Assembly: GCF_000004825.1 (NCBI RefSeq)
Contig: NW_008805070.1
Span: 1,364,001-1,428,000 of the forward strand
Direction: 5' to 3'
Length of the DNA stretch: 64,000 bases
Source: Heterostelium album PN500
Lineage: Eukaryota > Evosea > Eumycetozoa > Acytosteliales > Acytosteliaceae
Part shown: piece after piece, positions 1 through 12,859 of the stretch
How positions within the stretch are numbered: the first letter of the stretch is position 1
Layout of the letters: the number at the start of each line of letters is the position of its first letter
The notes under the pieces: model-generated
What the model saw: the letters and a program-made list of their open reading frames with translations, nothing else
Told to the model about the DNA's origin: nothing
Databases searched by the model: none
Position numbers and translations under genes: made by a program

Positions 1-176
1 CTGATGACACTAAATGTTCGACATCCGATAAAGAAAACAAATGGAAACTACCAGTTATAGTGGTTTGTAGTGTTGTAGGTGCGGCTCTATTAATTGGATG
101 TATAGTAGGTTTACAAAAGAAATTAAGATATAAAATTAGAATAGTAGGATCTAAAATGAAGAAAATCAATCAATAA
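1..176 (+). CDS. C-terminal end of IPT/TIG-EGF (ComC/Tgr-like) membrane protein, partial
   Basis: The window opens inside this gene; codons are read from base 3 and the stop is at 174-176. The 57 visible residues are a short linker, a hydrophobic membrane span that begins after the motif KENKWKLPVIVV, and a short basic tail. The same KENKWKLPVI motif, span and basic tail end the two complete genes at 2934-7709 and 8132-12820, so this is a third tandem paralogue on the same strand. It is expected to be a single-pass plasma-membrane protein with a small cytoplasmic tail; the ectodomain lies outside the window. Family membership is strong, function is inferred. Confidence 0.8.
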   Translation, partial: DDTKCSTSDKENKWKLPVIVVCSVVGAALLIGCIVGLQKKLRYKIRIVGSKMKKINQ

Positions 177-384
177 ATAAATAAACACGATTAAATTGTA
201 TCTTTTTAAAAAAAAAAATTATATTATATTATACACTAAAAAAATTTATTTGATTTGTTTGTTTATAAAATATTTTATATTTGATGGCTAGTGTAATCAG
301 ATCTTTGATTAACACTTGAACATGTTCCCCATTATTATATTTTTTTTGTTTTTGTTTTTTTTTTTTTTATATATAAATATTTTT

Positions 385-1884
385 TTAAACAGCCAAATCA
401 GCATATCTCTTATCATCAAGGACTGGTTGCAACAAGGCCAATGGGGAGAGAGTTGAGGTGTCACCGACTTCGATGATGGACTTGAGAATGCTTGGTGAAA
501 AACCACTGACCAAACCAACACCTTGCATGCTGGCATCTCCGACTGGGGTGGTTGTGTAGGCACCATTTACGTTCCAGTAAATGATTTGTGGGGCTTCATA
601 ACCGGCTTCCTTGTATTGCTGGATCATAGCCTTGTGATTTGACTTGAACTTGGAGTCGGCAGAGTCAAACTGCATGTCAGAGATTACAAAGAGCTTCTTT
701 GGCATGGCCGCTTGTGGGAGCTTGGCAGCCTTTGCCTTCTCTAAAATAATCTTAAAGACAGTGTTGAAATTGGTGCTTCCACCCCATGCCATACCCATGA
801 TGTCCTTGACGCGCTCGTACAAGTTCTCTCCCTTGATGGTATGGAAGGTTGGTTGTTCGTGGAAGGTGATGACCAAATCCTTGAATGGAGCTTCGGTGAG
901 TGAGGAAATCAAGAGTCCGAGGGCGACTGAGACTTCCATTGGACGACCACTCATACTACCGGATACGTCGGAGAGCACAATACAATCACGGAGACTTCCG
1001 AGCTTGGCAGTTTCCTGAACCAAGACCTTCCATTGACCCTCGAGAATCTCGTCGACCTTGGATGCACTGAAGTAGGAGGCTACGATTTCGTGTGGGAACA
1101 ATTGCTTGGCGTTGACCTTGGTCTCACCCTTGGCCAATGAATCGGTGTACTTCTTGAACAACTCTGGTTCGTGACGCTCGAAAGCAACACGTTGCAACTT
1201 CATGCAACGCGATGGAACCTTGCTGAAATCGATCTTGTCCCATTGACCCTGTGACATGTAGCTCTCGGTGATCTTGATCTGCTTACGCAATGGAGCTAAG
1301 AAGCGCTTTCTATACTCGGCTTTAGCAGTATGACGATTCACACCCAACAGAAGGGCCAACTTCTTGGCAGCCTTTGAAGCGACATCTTCGGCATGTCCTT
1401 CAGTTGGAGCCCACTTTGCGGCAAGTGAGACGGTGGCCTTTGGATTGGCTTGGATATCGGCGGCATCACGCTTCAATTGTTGGACAAACATCTCCAAGGC
1501 CTTTGGCTCCAAGCTGGTTCCAATCAGCTTGCTGACGTCCTTCCATGAACCAAAGAATGGAATTTGCGAGAAGTTCTTCTCGATGGTCGATTGGTGGTGC
1601 TCTTGGAGCCAGAGAATAGATTGGTGGAAGATTTCACGTTCACCCTTACCACCACGGCAATCACGATTGTAAAAGACGATCTTTACGGTGTCGATTGGTG
1701 ACTGAGCCCATGAAGCCTTCAAGAGGGCATGCAATTGTTCGGTGGCAATACCACGAGCAGTTAAATAGAAAAGATCAACACGAGCATCACCAGTTGTATT
1801 GTAAGCAGCGGATCCCTTAGCGTTGGCTACCTTTGTTACCTTCTTGTGCTTATACTTCTTGGCAATCTTGACAGCTGATGACAT
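385..1884 (-). CDS. DUF2828 family protein with vWA-type domain
   Basis: Single exon, 499 residues. The N-terminal part carries NRDCRGGKGERE, a signature of the DUF2828/TROVE-like alpha-helical region. The C-terminal part is a von Willebrand A-like domain: the MIDAS motif DVSGSMSG lies near residue 306, a second loop reads WGGSTNF and a third VISDMQFD, so all three metal-binding loops look present. The function of DUF2828 proteins is not established; by analogy with TROVE/Ro proteins RNA binding is possible, but that is inference. Codon use is strongly biased to C-ending codons compared with neighbours, which suggests high expression. It is transcribed against the adhesion-type genes around it. 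The start is the first ATG, followed by a basic N-terminus. Confidence 0.88.
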   Translation of the reverse strand: MSSAVKIAKKYKHKKVTKVANAKGSAAYNTTGDARVDLFYLTARGIATEQLHALLKASWAQSPIDTVKIVFYNRDCRGGKGEREIFHQSILWLQEHHQSTIEKNFSQIPFFGSWKDVSKLIGTSLEPKALEMFVQQLKRDAADIQANPKATVSLAAKWAPTEGHAEDVASKAAKKLALLLGVNRHTAKAEYRKRFLAPLRKQIKITESYMSQGQWDKIDFSKVPSRCMKLQRVAFERHEPELFKKYTDSLAKGETKVNAKQLFPHEIVASYFSASKVDEILEGQWKVLVQETAKLGSLRDCIVLSDVSGSMSGRPMEVSVALGLLISSLTEAPFKDLVITFHEQPTFHTIKGENLYERVKDIMGMAWGGSTNFNTVFKIILEKAKAAKLPQAAMPKKLFVISDMQFDSADSKFKSNHKAMIQQYKEAGYEAPQIIYWNVNGAYTTTPVGDASMQGVGLVSGFSPSILKSIIEVGDTSTLSPLALLQPVLDDKRYADLAV

Positions 1885-2933
1885 CTTTATATTGACTTGT
1901 TGTTTTATTAAAAAAAACTAAACTTTAAAACTATTAAACTAAATTAAAACTATGATTGTGATAATTGTAACTATATCTGTGTATATATGAAAAAATAACA
2001 ATGGATGAAGATTATAAAAAAAAAAAAATTAAAAATTATTAAAAATTAAATTCAAATGAATTGATGAAAAAAAAGATCGCAAGCTTTTTGGAATTTATAA
2101 TGGTTTTTTGAGTTGAACCAACCCACACCGATCTATTTTCTTTCTTCAGATTGTTTGCGATTTTTTTGAGAAAAAAAAACAAGAAAATACCTTCTCTTTT
2201 TTTGGAACTTCCTTATTTGACAAAATAGTATCATAATAAATATAGTAAATTTTTAAGTTTTGTTGAATTCAACCAAATATTAATCAATCTTTCTGTATTT
2301 GTATATAGATAATAGAATTAATTTTAACTTATTATATATATGTTTGATTATGTGTATTTATTATATTGAAGAATTTTCTGAAATTTTCTGAGAGAAAAAT
2401 AATATTTTTTTTAACAAAAAAATAACATGAGAAAAATTAATATTTTGTAATTAATAATGTGTCATTCAGATGTCACAAACAGCAGCACAATAAAAAAAAG
2501 ATAGATTTGAGATATCACAGTCTAATCTCATTCACATTTTCCCACTAACATTTCCACGTATTTATGAATTTACTATTAACAACAAATTGATATTTTTAAG
2601 ATATTTTATAAAATTAAATAATTTTTGGTATTAAAAGTTGTTTAAAACTATAAAAAAAATACAGAAATAACTTGGTAATCCTTTTTACTATGGGCGATGA
2701 TTACAACTAATTTCTATTTTTTTTTTTTATGCAAAAATAGTTTGCCGAAAAAAAATGTTTTGAGGAAAAAAAACAATTGTTTTTTTCAACTCTTATTTAA
2801 ATGGGTCAGATGATGTAGAAAAAACCGCAACCCTCTTAGCATGATCAAATAAGCATTGTTTGTGCTGATCAAATTTTTACCCTATTTATAAATAATTAAT
2901 TCTACTTGCTCATATATTTCCTATTTTATCAAG
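1885..2933. other. Divergent intergenic region (about 1.05 kb)
   Basis: AT-rich DNA between two divergent genes with many A and T runs and no credible coding segment. It must hold the promoters of the DUF2828 gene and of the lectin-IPT gene. A TATA-like stretch (TATTTATAAATA) lies about 50 bases before the ATG at 2934. Confidence 0.5.
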
Positions 2934-5900
2934 ATGAAATCAATTTCTAGTACTTTTTTGTTATTATTGTTATCTATTTTGAATTGTTATTTTTTCAGTA
3001 TAAACACAGCAATTTCCCCACCCAATACAGCGGCTATTTATAATCCTTCGAATGGGCACTATTATCAATATCTAGATGAAAAATCTTTTACATATGGAGA
3101 GGCTTTAAATATACAACAAAGCGATTTCACCTCAAATATTTCAACAAGTTATAAATAGTTTGTAATCTAAATTTAGATTTGAAAACAAAAAACAAAAAAG
3201 AAATACTTACACTTTTCAATCAAAATTTTAGTTATTTATTAACTTTAAATGATTATGCGGAATATCAATTTATTATGAACCTTACTAAATCCATCCAATT
3301 GGATGTTTGGTTAGGAGCAGTTCCAATGGATGTCGACCAGAATAGTTGGGCATGGCGAAATGGTACTGCCAGATCACAAGCTTTCTACACCACCTACCCA
3401 GAGCGATGCTATCAGTTCTGTGGTGATTTCTCAGGAAATCTCAATACTTCACAGCCACACCTTTGGTTCCAAACCTATGGAGCCAGTTTGAATTTCTTTG
3501 GTGCCGATGCAACCTCAAAGAAATATGTAATCCTAGAATTTGAACAGTTTTCTGACGGTCCTATTTTAATGTACCAAGATTCAACAGCCACTGAAATTCC
3601 AATTACACTCAACAATATTGGAAGCATTACCGCAATAACATTCGAAGGTTCTAATTTTTGTAATTCCATAGTTCAAAATAATTTGGTTGCCAAGTGCCTT
3701 CTTTCGCCGTCATTGATAAAATCCGGAAGATCAATCCCATTGGTTATCACCAGCGGGTCCAATACCTGGACAACCACATACCAATTCAATTCTCCATGGA
3801 TATTTTCAATGGTTCAAAAGGATGCCAACACATATATATTCCAAGGTATCAATTTGGATCTTGTCTCACCTATCGAAGCTTATCCTTTGTCAGTAAGTGG
3901 TACTCTTTACACACCATCTAGAAGTGCTTCCAGTGCCGGTATTCTTCAATGGACTATACCTGCCAATCAAGTTACTGCTGTTTCTAAATTAAAGATTCAA
4001 ACCACACAATCTTTATATGTCACTATCAACAGAATAGCAATTTATGATGGTACAACTCAGAGATTCTATAGTTATTTCCCAAATATCAATAACTATCTTC
4101 TAGCCAGTAAAATTACAGCAGCATCAACATTGATGTATAATACTGCCATTCCTGCTTTGGATGTAGTTTCCAGTAATCTCAATACATTCTTTAACCAAAA
4201 ACTTGGATTTTCCGGTTCAAACTATTGGACATCGATTACTGTCAACTCCAGTGGAACCTTTTGGAACAACCAGCCGATCACCGCTACTATTCAAGGTACA
4301 ACTCAAGGTCCTTACTACTTTTACAACTCTCTGGGACCTAGCATCGTTGGAATGTCTCAAGCCGAGGCAGATGCATACGTTGGAGTTAACATGGGTGTTA
4401 TTCTCGTCTACGGATATGGTGAGGCACTAATGTCCACACCTTACAGCTTTGGTTCCGACGCAGGTACCGGTGCCACTTTGGTAATCCCAATGATTTCCAA
4501 TTTCTTTGCACCGGAAGTACAAATCACCTCAAATGTGAGCAGTATTGTAACCACTGCCGAATTTAACAGCAGATCTATTTTCGTAATGGTTCCAAAAGCT
4601 ACAAATTATGACATCGTCTATGCCAAAGTTACAATTAAAAGTAACTACACTCAAGATAGAACCATTACATTCAAATACTCTATCAATAGTAAGTTTTTCA
4701 TTACTATTTCTTTCACATATATATTTATTTATTTGTTTTAACAAAATATAAACTTTTTTCTAGCTCCAAATATTACATCTGTTACCTTCAATCCAACCAC
4801 AGGAAGGTTAGCAATAACTGGTACTAGTTTTATATATGGTTTACAAGTTAAGGGATTCAAAAACATATGGACTGGTTCAGAGGTCAACGAGTTGGGATAT
4901 ATGTTCCAAGATTTCCCTGGTACATACCAAATTTATCTTGTAGATACTTTTAATACAGTTAGAAGCCCAACATTTAGTTTTACAACACCCAACTTTTCAT
5001 GGTATACTTATAAAAGTGGTGATGTTCCAATGGAACCAAGCAAAATGACAGTTACCGGTGTTGAATTTGGTAGCAATCCTAGCTTTTATCAGCAAATCAA
5101 ATCAATTAATTCGGAAGTTCTAGCAACAATGATCAACACATCGGCTTATGAACTTTCGTTACCAGCAAGTCAAACATCAGATGTAAGCTTTTATATTGTA
5201 TTAAATAATACAGGAATTAGCACACTTATGAATTACCAATCCAGCAGGTATATGAGTAAGTTACCTTAAACTTTTTTTAATTTCAATTAAATAATTAACT
5301 TTTTCTTTGCGAAAAAAAAAAGATCTTGGTATAAATAATATAAAACAAAACAGAACGTTGTTAACAATTTACGGATCATATTTTAACTTGTATAATGGAA
5401 ATTTCCAATTTAAAATTGGAAACAGTTCATTCAATGCCGAATGTCCACCAACATCTTCAATCTGTCTAGTCACAATGCCAAAAGAAGCATCAAATGGTGT
5501 GTTTTCTATTTTATCAACACCTTCTAACTTGTTAGTTTACAACACTTCCAAAATATGGAGTATGTATATTTAAATCTATAATATTAAGTGTAATTTCATG
5601 ATATTCATTTACTAACTTTAATTTATCAAAATGAATCAACCAATTATTTAATCATATATTTAAATAGGACCACTTATTACTTATATCAGTAGTACTACTG
5701 TAACACTTGAAAGTGAAATCTCTTTGAATATGCGGTTTATTGATGTCGATACCCCTGCCTATACATTGTTCGATGATAAATACCTAGTACCCACTCAAGC
5801 CAGGTCCACAGATAGCTATGTATTGTATCAATTCAGCGAATGGGTTGGAGTCCACAATTTCACACTAAAAAATATAGCCACTGGAGAATCATCTGAGCCT

Positions 5901-7709
5901 ATTGCAATGACTTTCCATGGTCCAATTGTATCAGGGGTCACTGTAAATCCAAATAATATATCACAAATCACAATCAATGGAACCTATCTTGGATTTTCTA
6001 ACCTCGTCAACTACAATATTTATCCATTGGTATTACCTGTGGTAACCGGAATCTCTACCCAATCATTGTCTCCAACCATCTACGATTCTCATGTATTCAG
6101 ATACTTTAATCTGGAGTTACCAAACGATGCTCGTTCTGGACAATTCAAAATTACAGTTGCCGGTCAGACCAATACTAGTAGATTAGTATTGCCACCGGTT
6201 GTAGAATCAATAACAAAGCTACCAGTTGTCGGAGGAGCAGTTACGATAACCGGAAAGTTTATTTCACCACTATCTTACTCTGGAGAATCTGTTTTACAGG
6301 CATCATTCGATGGTGTTTTGTGTCCAGTGAAATTGTTGAACCAAAACTATCCATTTATGGTCGAAATCTCCGGTGTTCCAGGAGGAATTGGTTCAAAATC
6401 ACTCAAGCTCTACAACTTTAAAGAGTATTTCATTTACAATGTTACCTATCAACCGCCAACTGTTATATCTGCTTCATCTACCTATGAAAATATACAAGGT
6501 AAAGTTACTGTATTTGGAACAAACTTTGCCAACATAGGTTTGTCTGTGACAATTGGTAACGCCACATGTGCTAATCCAACTGTGTTGGATCCTAGCACTG
6601 GAACCAAGTTAGAGTGTGATTTTCTATCAAACGTTAAAGCCAATGGTACTCTTGTTGTAAATGTAACAGTTGGAGATCAGTTTGGTTTTGCCGACAAATT
6701 CATTTACTATCCACCTCCATCTGTGTGTGTAGGATGCAACACACAGAATGGTCAATGTGTAAATGGTTACTGCAAGTGCAATATTGGATATGTTGGTAAC
6801 AACTGTTCGAATTCGATTAACACAGAGAATAAACTGACCCCAGTGATTGACACTCCACAACCAAAGGATAATACAGTCACAGTTGTTCTAGGTTCCAACG
6901 AGAAGAACGTTCAATTCAATATCTCCATTCACACTATCAGTGAGATGAATGAGATAGGTGTAGCTGTTAAAACATATAAATTCTCAGATATCAAGTGGTC
7001 TCTCGAGTCAACAACCGCAACTAATAACACCTATAACTACATCGGTAAATTCGATTCCGATGCCAAATTGATAATTGCTGTCGAAATTATTGTATTCACC
7101 AATCAAACAGAATACAACTTTGAAGGTGACATCTTCCCGGTTCAAAACAACTCAATGAAATATGTCATCACCATTACCAACTGGACATTCGCAGATAAAC
7201 TCAACACATTGGAGCTTGCATTCCTCTCAAAGGCAGACACAAGTGAAACAAAATGTGGTGGAGCTGTTCAACCTAAATTCGGTGATTCCTCTGTCAACAG
7301 TCTTAAATCATTGAGAACGATGGAGATTGTGCAAGGTGATATCATTTTGACTGCCTATTTCTCCGATAGAATGATATTAGACGGCAGAGTTGTATATAGC
7401 AAGGTATCGGCTCCTACCGACGAAACCAAAGATGGTTCTCTCTTTGTATTGACAACAATGTCGATCCAGCATTTTGAAAATCAAGTAGTTCTAGATCCAA
7501 GCTTTGCAGCACTACTTGTATCCGACGATGAATCCGAATGTTCATCATCCAACAATAACTGGAAGTTACCTGTTATCGTAGTATGTAGTGTGGTGGGTGC
7601 CGTATTGATTGCGCTTGTAGTAACAGCCGTCATTAAAAAGAATTTCAGATATAAACTTAAAAGTGCAACCATCAAGTTGAGAAGTCTTTCAAGATCAAGC
7701 AAAAAATAA
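2934..7709 (+). CDS. C-type-lectin-like / IPT-TIG / EGF single-pass membrane protein (ComC/Tgr-like)
   Basis: Five exons: 2934-3157, 3232-4688, 4764-5255, 5323-5559, 5668-7709 (1483 residues). Order: signal peptide (about 1-25); C-type-lectin-like domain (about 35-160) with GHYYQ, DVWLG, WAWRNGT and paired Cys; a long beta-rich region with several IPT/TIG-like units; one EGF-like unit with six Cys (CNTQNGQCVNGYCKC near residue 1155); a conserved domain resembling the ComC 'supersandwich' (about 1190-1400); a membrane span after NNNWKLPVIVV; and a short basic tail. Likely a surface adhesion or recognition protein; dictyostelid Tgr/ComC relatives act in cell-cell communication, but the ligand cannot be told here. 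Intron positions and phases match those of the next gene exactly, so the two are tandem duplicates. Bases 3314-3464 are nearly identical to the paralogue. Confidence 0.88.
3314..3464 (+). repeat. Near-identical patch shared with 8478-8628
   Basis: This 151-base stretch of the lectin-like exon differs at only two positions from 8478-8628 in the neighbouring paralogue, while sequence on both sides is clearly diverged. It covers the WLGAVPMD to SQPHL part of the lectin-like domain. The pattern fits recent gene conversion or very strong local constraint. Confidence 0.8.
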
Positions 7710-8131
7710 ATAAAAAAATAAATAATATGTTTGTGAAAGACAGATACAAAATTTTGTTAAAATTTTTTTTTTTTTTTTTTGATCAAAAAATTTAAAACCG
7801 TTTTGAAAACCATCACTCAAACCACGATCATTCCGACCAAAAGTCATTAAAAAAAATCTAAATATAAATATAAGTTTTTTTTGAGAAAATAAAAAGCCTT
7901 ACCACCATTTTGATCAATAAAAATTCAAATAAAAGATGTACTTTGTGGTGGATGAAATACTTAAAAATTTCGATGATTTTCGATATCGATTTTTTTTTTT
8001 TAATAGGTACTTTAAGACTTTTTGGTGCAACATTTTCTAATGACCGGAGCGAACAACTTTATATATTTTTTTATTTATTTTATTGTTTCTTTTAAACTAC
8101 TATATTTTTAATATATCTTTTGTATAAATTA
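7710..8131 (+). other. Intergenic region between tandem paralogues
   Basis: About 420 bases of AT-rich DNA with an 18-base T run near 7765. A 60-codon open frame exists at 7910-8095 but its composition is low-complexity and nothing supports it as a gene. It holds the 3' end of the upstream gene and the promoter of the downstream one. Confidence 0.5.
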
Positions 8132-11100
8132 ATGAAAATATTTATTATTTTTATTTTTATTGGATTATTTCTATCTATAGCTTCAGGATTTGTAAATCAG
8201 TATGCTTACCCTAATCCTGCAAATGGACATTATTATCAACCTCTAGATGATTCAAATCCAGTCACATATGAAGAGGCTTTAAATTATCAAGTTACATATA
8301 CTAATATGTCATCAAGTTATAAATAGTTTGTATTATTTATATAAATTATATATTTTTTTAATTTAACTTTTTTTTTTTTTTTTTTTTTTTAGTTATTTAT
8401 TAACTTTAAATGATTATGCGGAATATAAATTTATATTAAATCTAATGCATGATATGCTAAATTTAGATATATGGCTGGGAGCAGTTCCAATGGATGCCGA
8501 CCAGAATAGTTGGGCATGGCGAAATGGTACTGCCAGATCACAAGCTTTCTACACCACCTACCCAGAGCGATGCTATCAGTTCTGTGGTGATTTCGCAGGA
8601 AATCTCAATACTTCACAGCCACACCTTTATTTCAAAGCTTATGGAACCGATATGAATTTCTACCCTGCAAGCGCAACCGACAAGAAATTCATGGTTATAG
8701 AGTGGGAACCCATACCAGATGGACCAATTCTTACATTCCAAGAGATGAACTCTCAGTCTATAAATGTTTTAAACTTTAATCAGTCAAACATTGTCAGTAT
8801 GACTATTGATGGAGTTGCTTGTCAATCATTTAAGTTCGAAGGTGTCTTAACTAAATGTCAATTACTCGCTAGCTTTGTAGCTTCCAGCAAAATTTATAAG
8901 GTTGTATTATCCTCAGCTACGCAGACATGGACTACCACATATCAATTCAATGTGCCATGGGTTTATTCCATCAGAAACATACAAGGAACAGCATATAGAT
9001 TATATGTGACTGGTGCGTCAATGGTCGCTACAGAGTCCAATTTCCTGGTAGTTGGTACTAGTCTAAAGGGAACACCAACAAGAACTACAACAAATTTAGG
9101 ACTAGACTATTGGGATATAACAATTTCAGATGCCTTCAACAAAGTCTATTCCATAAAACTAGTTTTTACAAATGCACAAATATATGTGTCCATCAACAGA
9201 GCTGCAATTTTTGATAGTGGAACTCAAAGATTCTATAGCTTTTTCCCAAATGTCAATGATTACTCTGTCGCTAGTAAAATCATGCAGTCTTCCACTTTGT
9301 TATTCGATACACCAACTCCTGCACTGGAGGTTATTAGCGCCAGTCTCGGTAATTTCTTCACAAGTCAGTTTATGGTCGATGGAATTGCCAACTATTGGAC
9401 TGTTATCACAACAAATTCAACTGGAACATACTGGAATAACCAACTTCTTACTCTGACAATCTCTGGTTCTGTCAGTGGCCCATTTTACTATTTCGATAGT
9501 AGCTCAAAGCAAATCACTGGTGTAACACAAACTCAATTAGCATCAATAACAAACCCACCCAATTTCCATGTCATTCTTGCCTATGGTTATGGTTCATTGA
9601 CCTTTGATACCAAACCTCAAATTTATTCTGTAGATGCTCAAGTTGGTGGAGTTGTGTCCGTTGCAATGAGTTCTAATTTCTTTTCAGTCGAACCAGTTCT
9701 TACCTGCAACTATACCTTAGGTTCACCTACAGTTAACTTTTTGTCAAAAACTTTTTCAGTTCGTGCTGCTGCTGGTTCTGGAGTTAACTATATCAGTGTT
9801 CAAATTGGTAATTCTTTTGAAAACAAAATGAGAAATTTCACAATTAGACAGGTTTATAATCGTAAGTTGTTTTTTAAATTTATTTTTATTTAAAGTCTAA
9901 CTTTTTTTTAATTTTTTTTTCTTTAGCACCAACCATTTCCAATATTGTTGTTTTTAATGCTCTAGTTACTATTACTGGATCAAGTTTTGCTACACCCATT
10001 AAAGTGAATGGTGTTAATTGTAGTGGTCCCGCTATTGATGCAGGTGGAAGAATATTATGTCAACTTCAAGATCTTCCTTCTACTACGTTCAATTGGCAAG
10101 TTTCATCTGCTGGACAACTCTCAAATTTTTACACTTTTACAACTCCTATTTACTCCTGGATCACCAGTGTGCCAACCAAAGTATCATTGGAGCCAAGTAC
10201 AGTCACAGTATCTGGAGTCTACTTGGGATCAAATCCGACTTTTTTGATTTCAGGAAGTTCAGTGCAAGGCAGATTAATTAATAGTTCGTATTTCGAAGTC
10301 GATGTACCAGGAAATCTATACGCAGGTGGATCAGTTTTTTATAACCTCGCCAATACTGGAAACCCCGTCATTAATAATGGTGTTTTATACTCAACCTATA
10401 CAGGTCAGTACTATAAATTTTAAAATATAATTCAATATATTAATTTATAATTCAATAGGTCTTACAATTTCCAACAGTAATATAACACAATACGGAAAGA
10501 CGATAACAGTTACAGGTGAAGATTTTAATTTGTACAACGGAAATTTCACTTTTGTAGTTGGAAATTCAACTTTTGATGTTTTATGTCAAAAACCAAATCT
10601 ATGTATTGCAACTGTTCCTGACACAGCCAGCAATGGTGTATTTACAATACTTTCAAAACCTTCCAATTCTTATCTTTTTAACGAAACTAAAACTTGGAGT
10701 AAGTATTTAAATTAAATAATTAGTTTGAATTTCGATTACTAATAAAATAGTTCTTACTAGCACCTGTAATTTTGAAAGCTATTCCTCCTATTGTTGATGT
10801 AAACGGAGGTATGGTAGTATCAGCACTTTTTATAGATAGATTATTGGCTGTTAAATATTATCTTAATGGAAAATATCTAGTATTTGGAAAGTCTAGAAGC
10901 GGATATAATACCACACTCTCAAACTTCCCAAAGTTTGTTGGTTCCTTCAATCTTACTTTTGTTAATTCCAATTTGAATCTCATATCGCTTCCTTATGGGA
11001 TTGACTATCCTGGTCCCATTATTAGCAGTGCCATAGTCAATCCAAATAATATCGATGAATTACTGTTTACTGGTAGTTATCTTGGTTTCAGTGATACAGA

Positions 11101-12820
11101 TACTTATCCAGACGAACCTCTCAGTATTCCTGTTATATCAGGTCTCTCGAAAACCAGATTTGGACCAACCAATTACGATGTCAACAAACACATTTTCGAC
11201 AACTTTACAGTCACTCTTCCTGATGATGCCAGATCCGGTATTTTTAGTATATTGGTTGGAAAGAAGTTTACCTTAGCCAGAATGAACTTAACACCAAAGA
11301 TAGATACCGTAACTAAATCACCTGTACCTGGTGGCTTCATTACAATCACAGGAAAATATATTTCACCAATATCTTTTGATGGTGTTTCAGTAATGAAAGT
11401 CTATATTGATGACCAACCAGCAAATGCTACTTTGCTTACGCAAACCTATCCATATAATGTTGAAATCAGCATGCCAGCTGGAATCGGATCCAAACAACTA
11501 AAGATGGATAACTCGCTATTCAATTCTTCTGTTACCGTCTACTATGAAACTCCATCAATTTCATCAGTTACATCAACCTATTTTAACACAAAGGCACCAG
11601 TAACTATTTTTGGTTCAAACTTTGGAGTTTTCCAACCATTCTCTGTGACAATTGGAAACAAATCATGTGACAATCCTAAAGTAGAATCGACCCAAATCAT
11701 ATGTGATTTTGCATCTGATGTACCAAGCAATGGTCAAAGTTTAACCGTAAATGTAACTATTTTTGGACAATCATACTTATCGCAAGGATTCATTTACCTT
11801 CCGGATTTTGTTAAATGTGATGGATGCAGTCCAGTAAATGGACAATGTTTGAATGGATATTGCAAATGTTTGAATGGATTTACCGGTATCAATTGCACAA
11901 CTGAAATTATACTACCAACTCAATCAGAGGTAAAGAATATTGATCCTCCAAAGCCACAGAATGATACAGTTACAATGGTACTTGGTTCAGCAGAGAAGAA
12001 TGTCCAATTCAATATTTCAATTGTTTCGATTACAGAGAGAGATTCATCAAGCAATCCCGTAAAGTCATATCAATTTTCAGATATCAAATGGACATCAGAG
12101 TCAACGAATAGCTCTCTAGTATTCAACTACAAAGGAAAGTTTGATGGCGATGCCAAATTGACAATCGATGTGGAAACAACAGTTTTCACCAATCAATCAG
12201 AATACAACTTTCAAGGAGATATCTTCACAGTTCAAAACAATTCAATGAAATATGTAATCACAATTTCCAATTGGACATTTGCTGATAAACTCAACACATT
12301 GGAACTTTCATTCTTGTCAAAGGCAGACAATTCTAAATCGGTGTGTGGTGATGATGTTCAAGCCAAAGTTGGAGGAACATCAAGCAACAGTCTTAAATCA
12401 TTGAGAACAATGGAGATTGTTCAAGGTGATATCATTTTGACAGCCTATTTCTCTGATAGAATGTTGGTTGATGGTAGAATTGCTTACAGTAAAGTTTCAC
12501 AACCTGAAACTGACAGTTCAACAGCAGGATCACTCTTTGTAACAACAACGATGACCATTCAACACTTTGAGAATCAAGCCGTTATCGATCCAAACTTTGG
12601 TGCTCTTTTGACAGTAAGTGATGATTCTTCAAGTGGTGGATGTTCGACTTCCGAGAAAGAAAACAAATGGAAACTACCAGTGATCATCGTTGGTAGTATA
12701 TTAGGTGCTACACTTATTGTATTATCAGTTGTTATTATTAAAAAGAAATATAAATACGAATTTAAATTGGCAACAATCAAATTAAAGAGTTTATCAAAGT
12801 CCGACCGACGACATTTGTAG
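8132..12820 (+). CDS. C-type-lectin-like / IPT-TIG / EGF single-pass membrane protein (ComC/Tgr-like), tandem paralogue
   Basis: Five exons: 8132-8325, 8393-9861, 9927-10403, 10459-10698, 10761-12820 (1479 residues). The ATG at 8132 is chosen because it begins a clean signal peptide (MKIFIIFIFIGLFLS). Architecture repeats that of the preceding gene: lectin-like domain with DIWLG and WAWRNGT, IPT/TIG-like beta domains, an EGF-like unit (CSPVNGQCLNGYCKC), the ComC-like domain, a membrane span after KENKWKLPVIIV and a basic tail. The lectin-type residues suggest carbohydrate or protein recognition at the cell surface; that is inference. The acceptor at 10760 is used rather than the AG at 10750, which would hit a stop. 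The fourth intron is only 62 nt. Confidence 0.88.
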
Positions 12821-12859
12821 ATAGTAATAACATTTTAAAATAAAAAAATAATTTTAATT

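Noticed and set aside
2811-2870. Possible C/D-box snoRNA (ATGATGT ... CTGA) upstream of the lectin-type gene
   Set aside because: The C box is off consensus, the terminal stem is poor and no D'/C' pair is evident; it lies in the promoter.
7910-8095. Small gene between the tandem paralogues
   Set aside because: Low-complexity frame of 61 codons with no homologue or start context.
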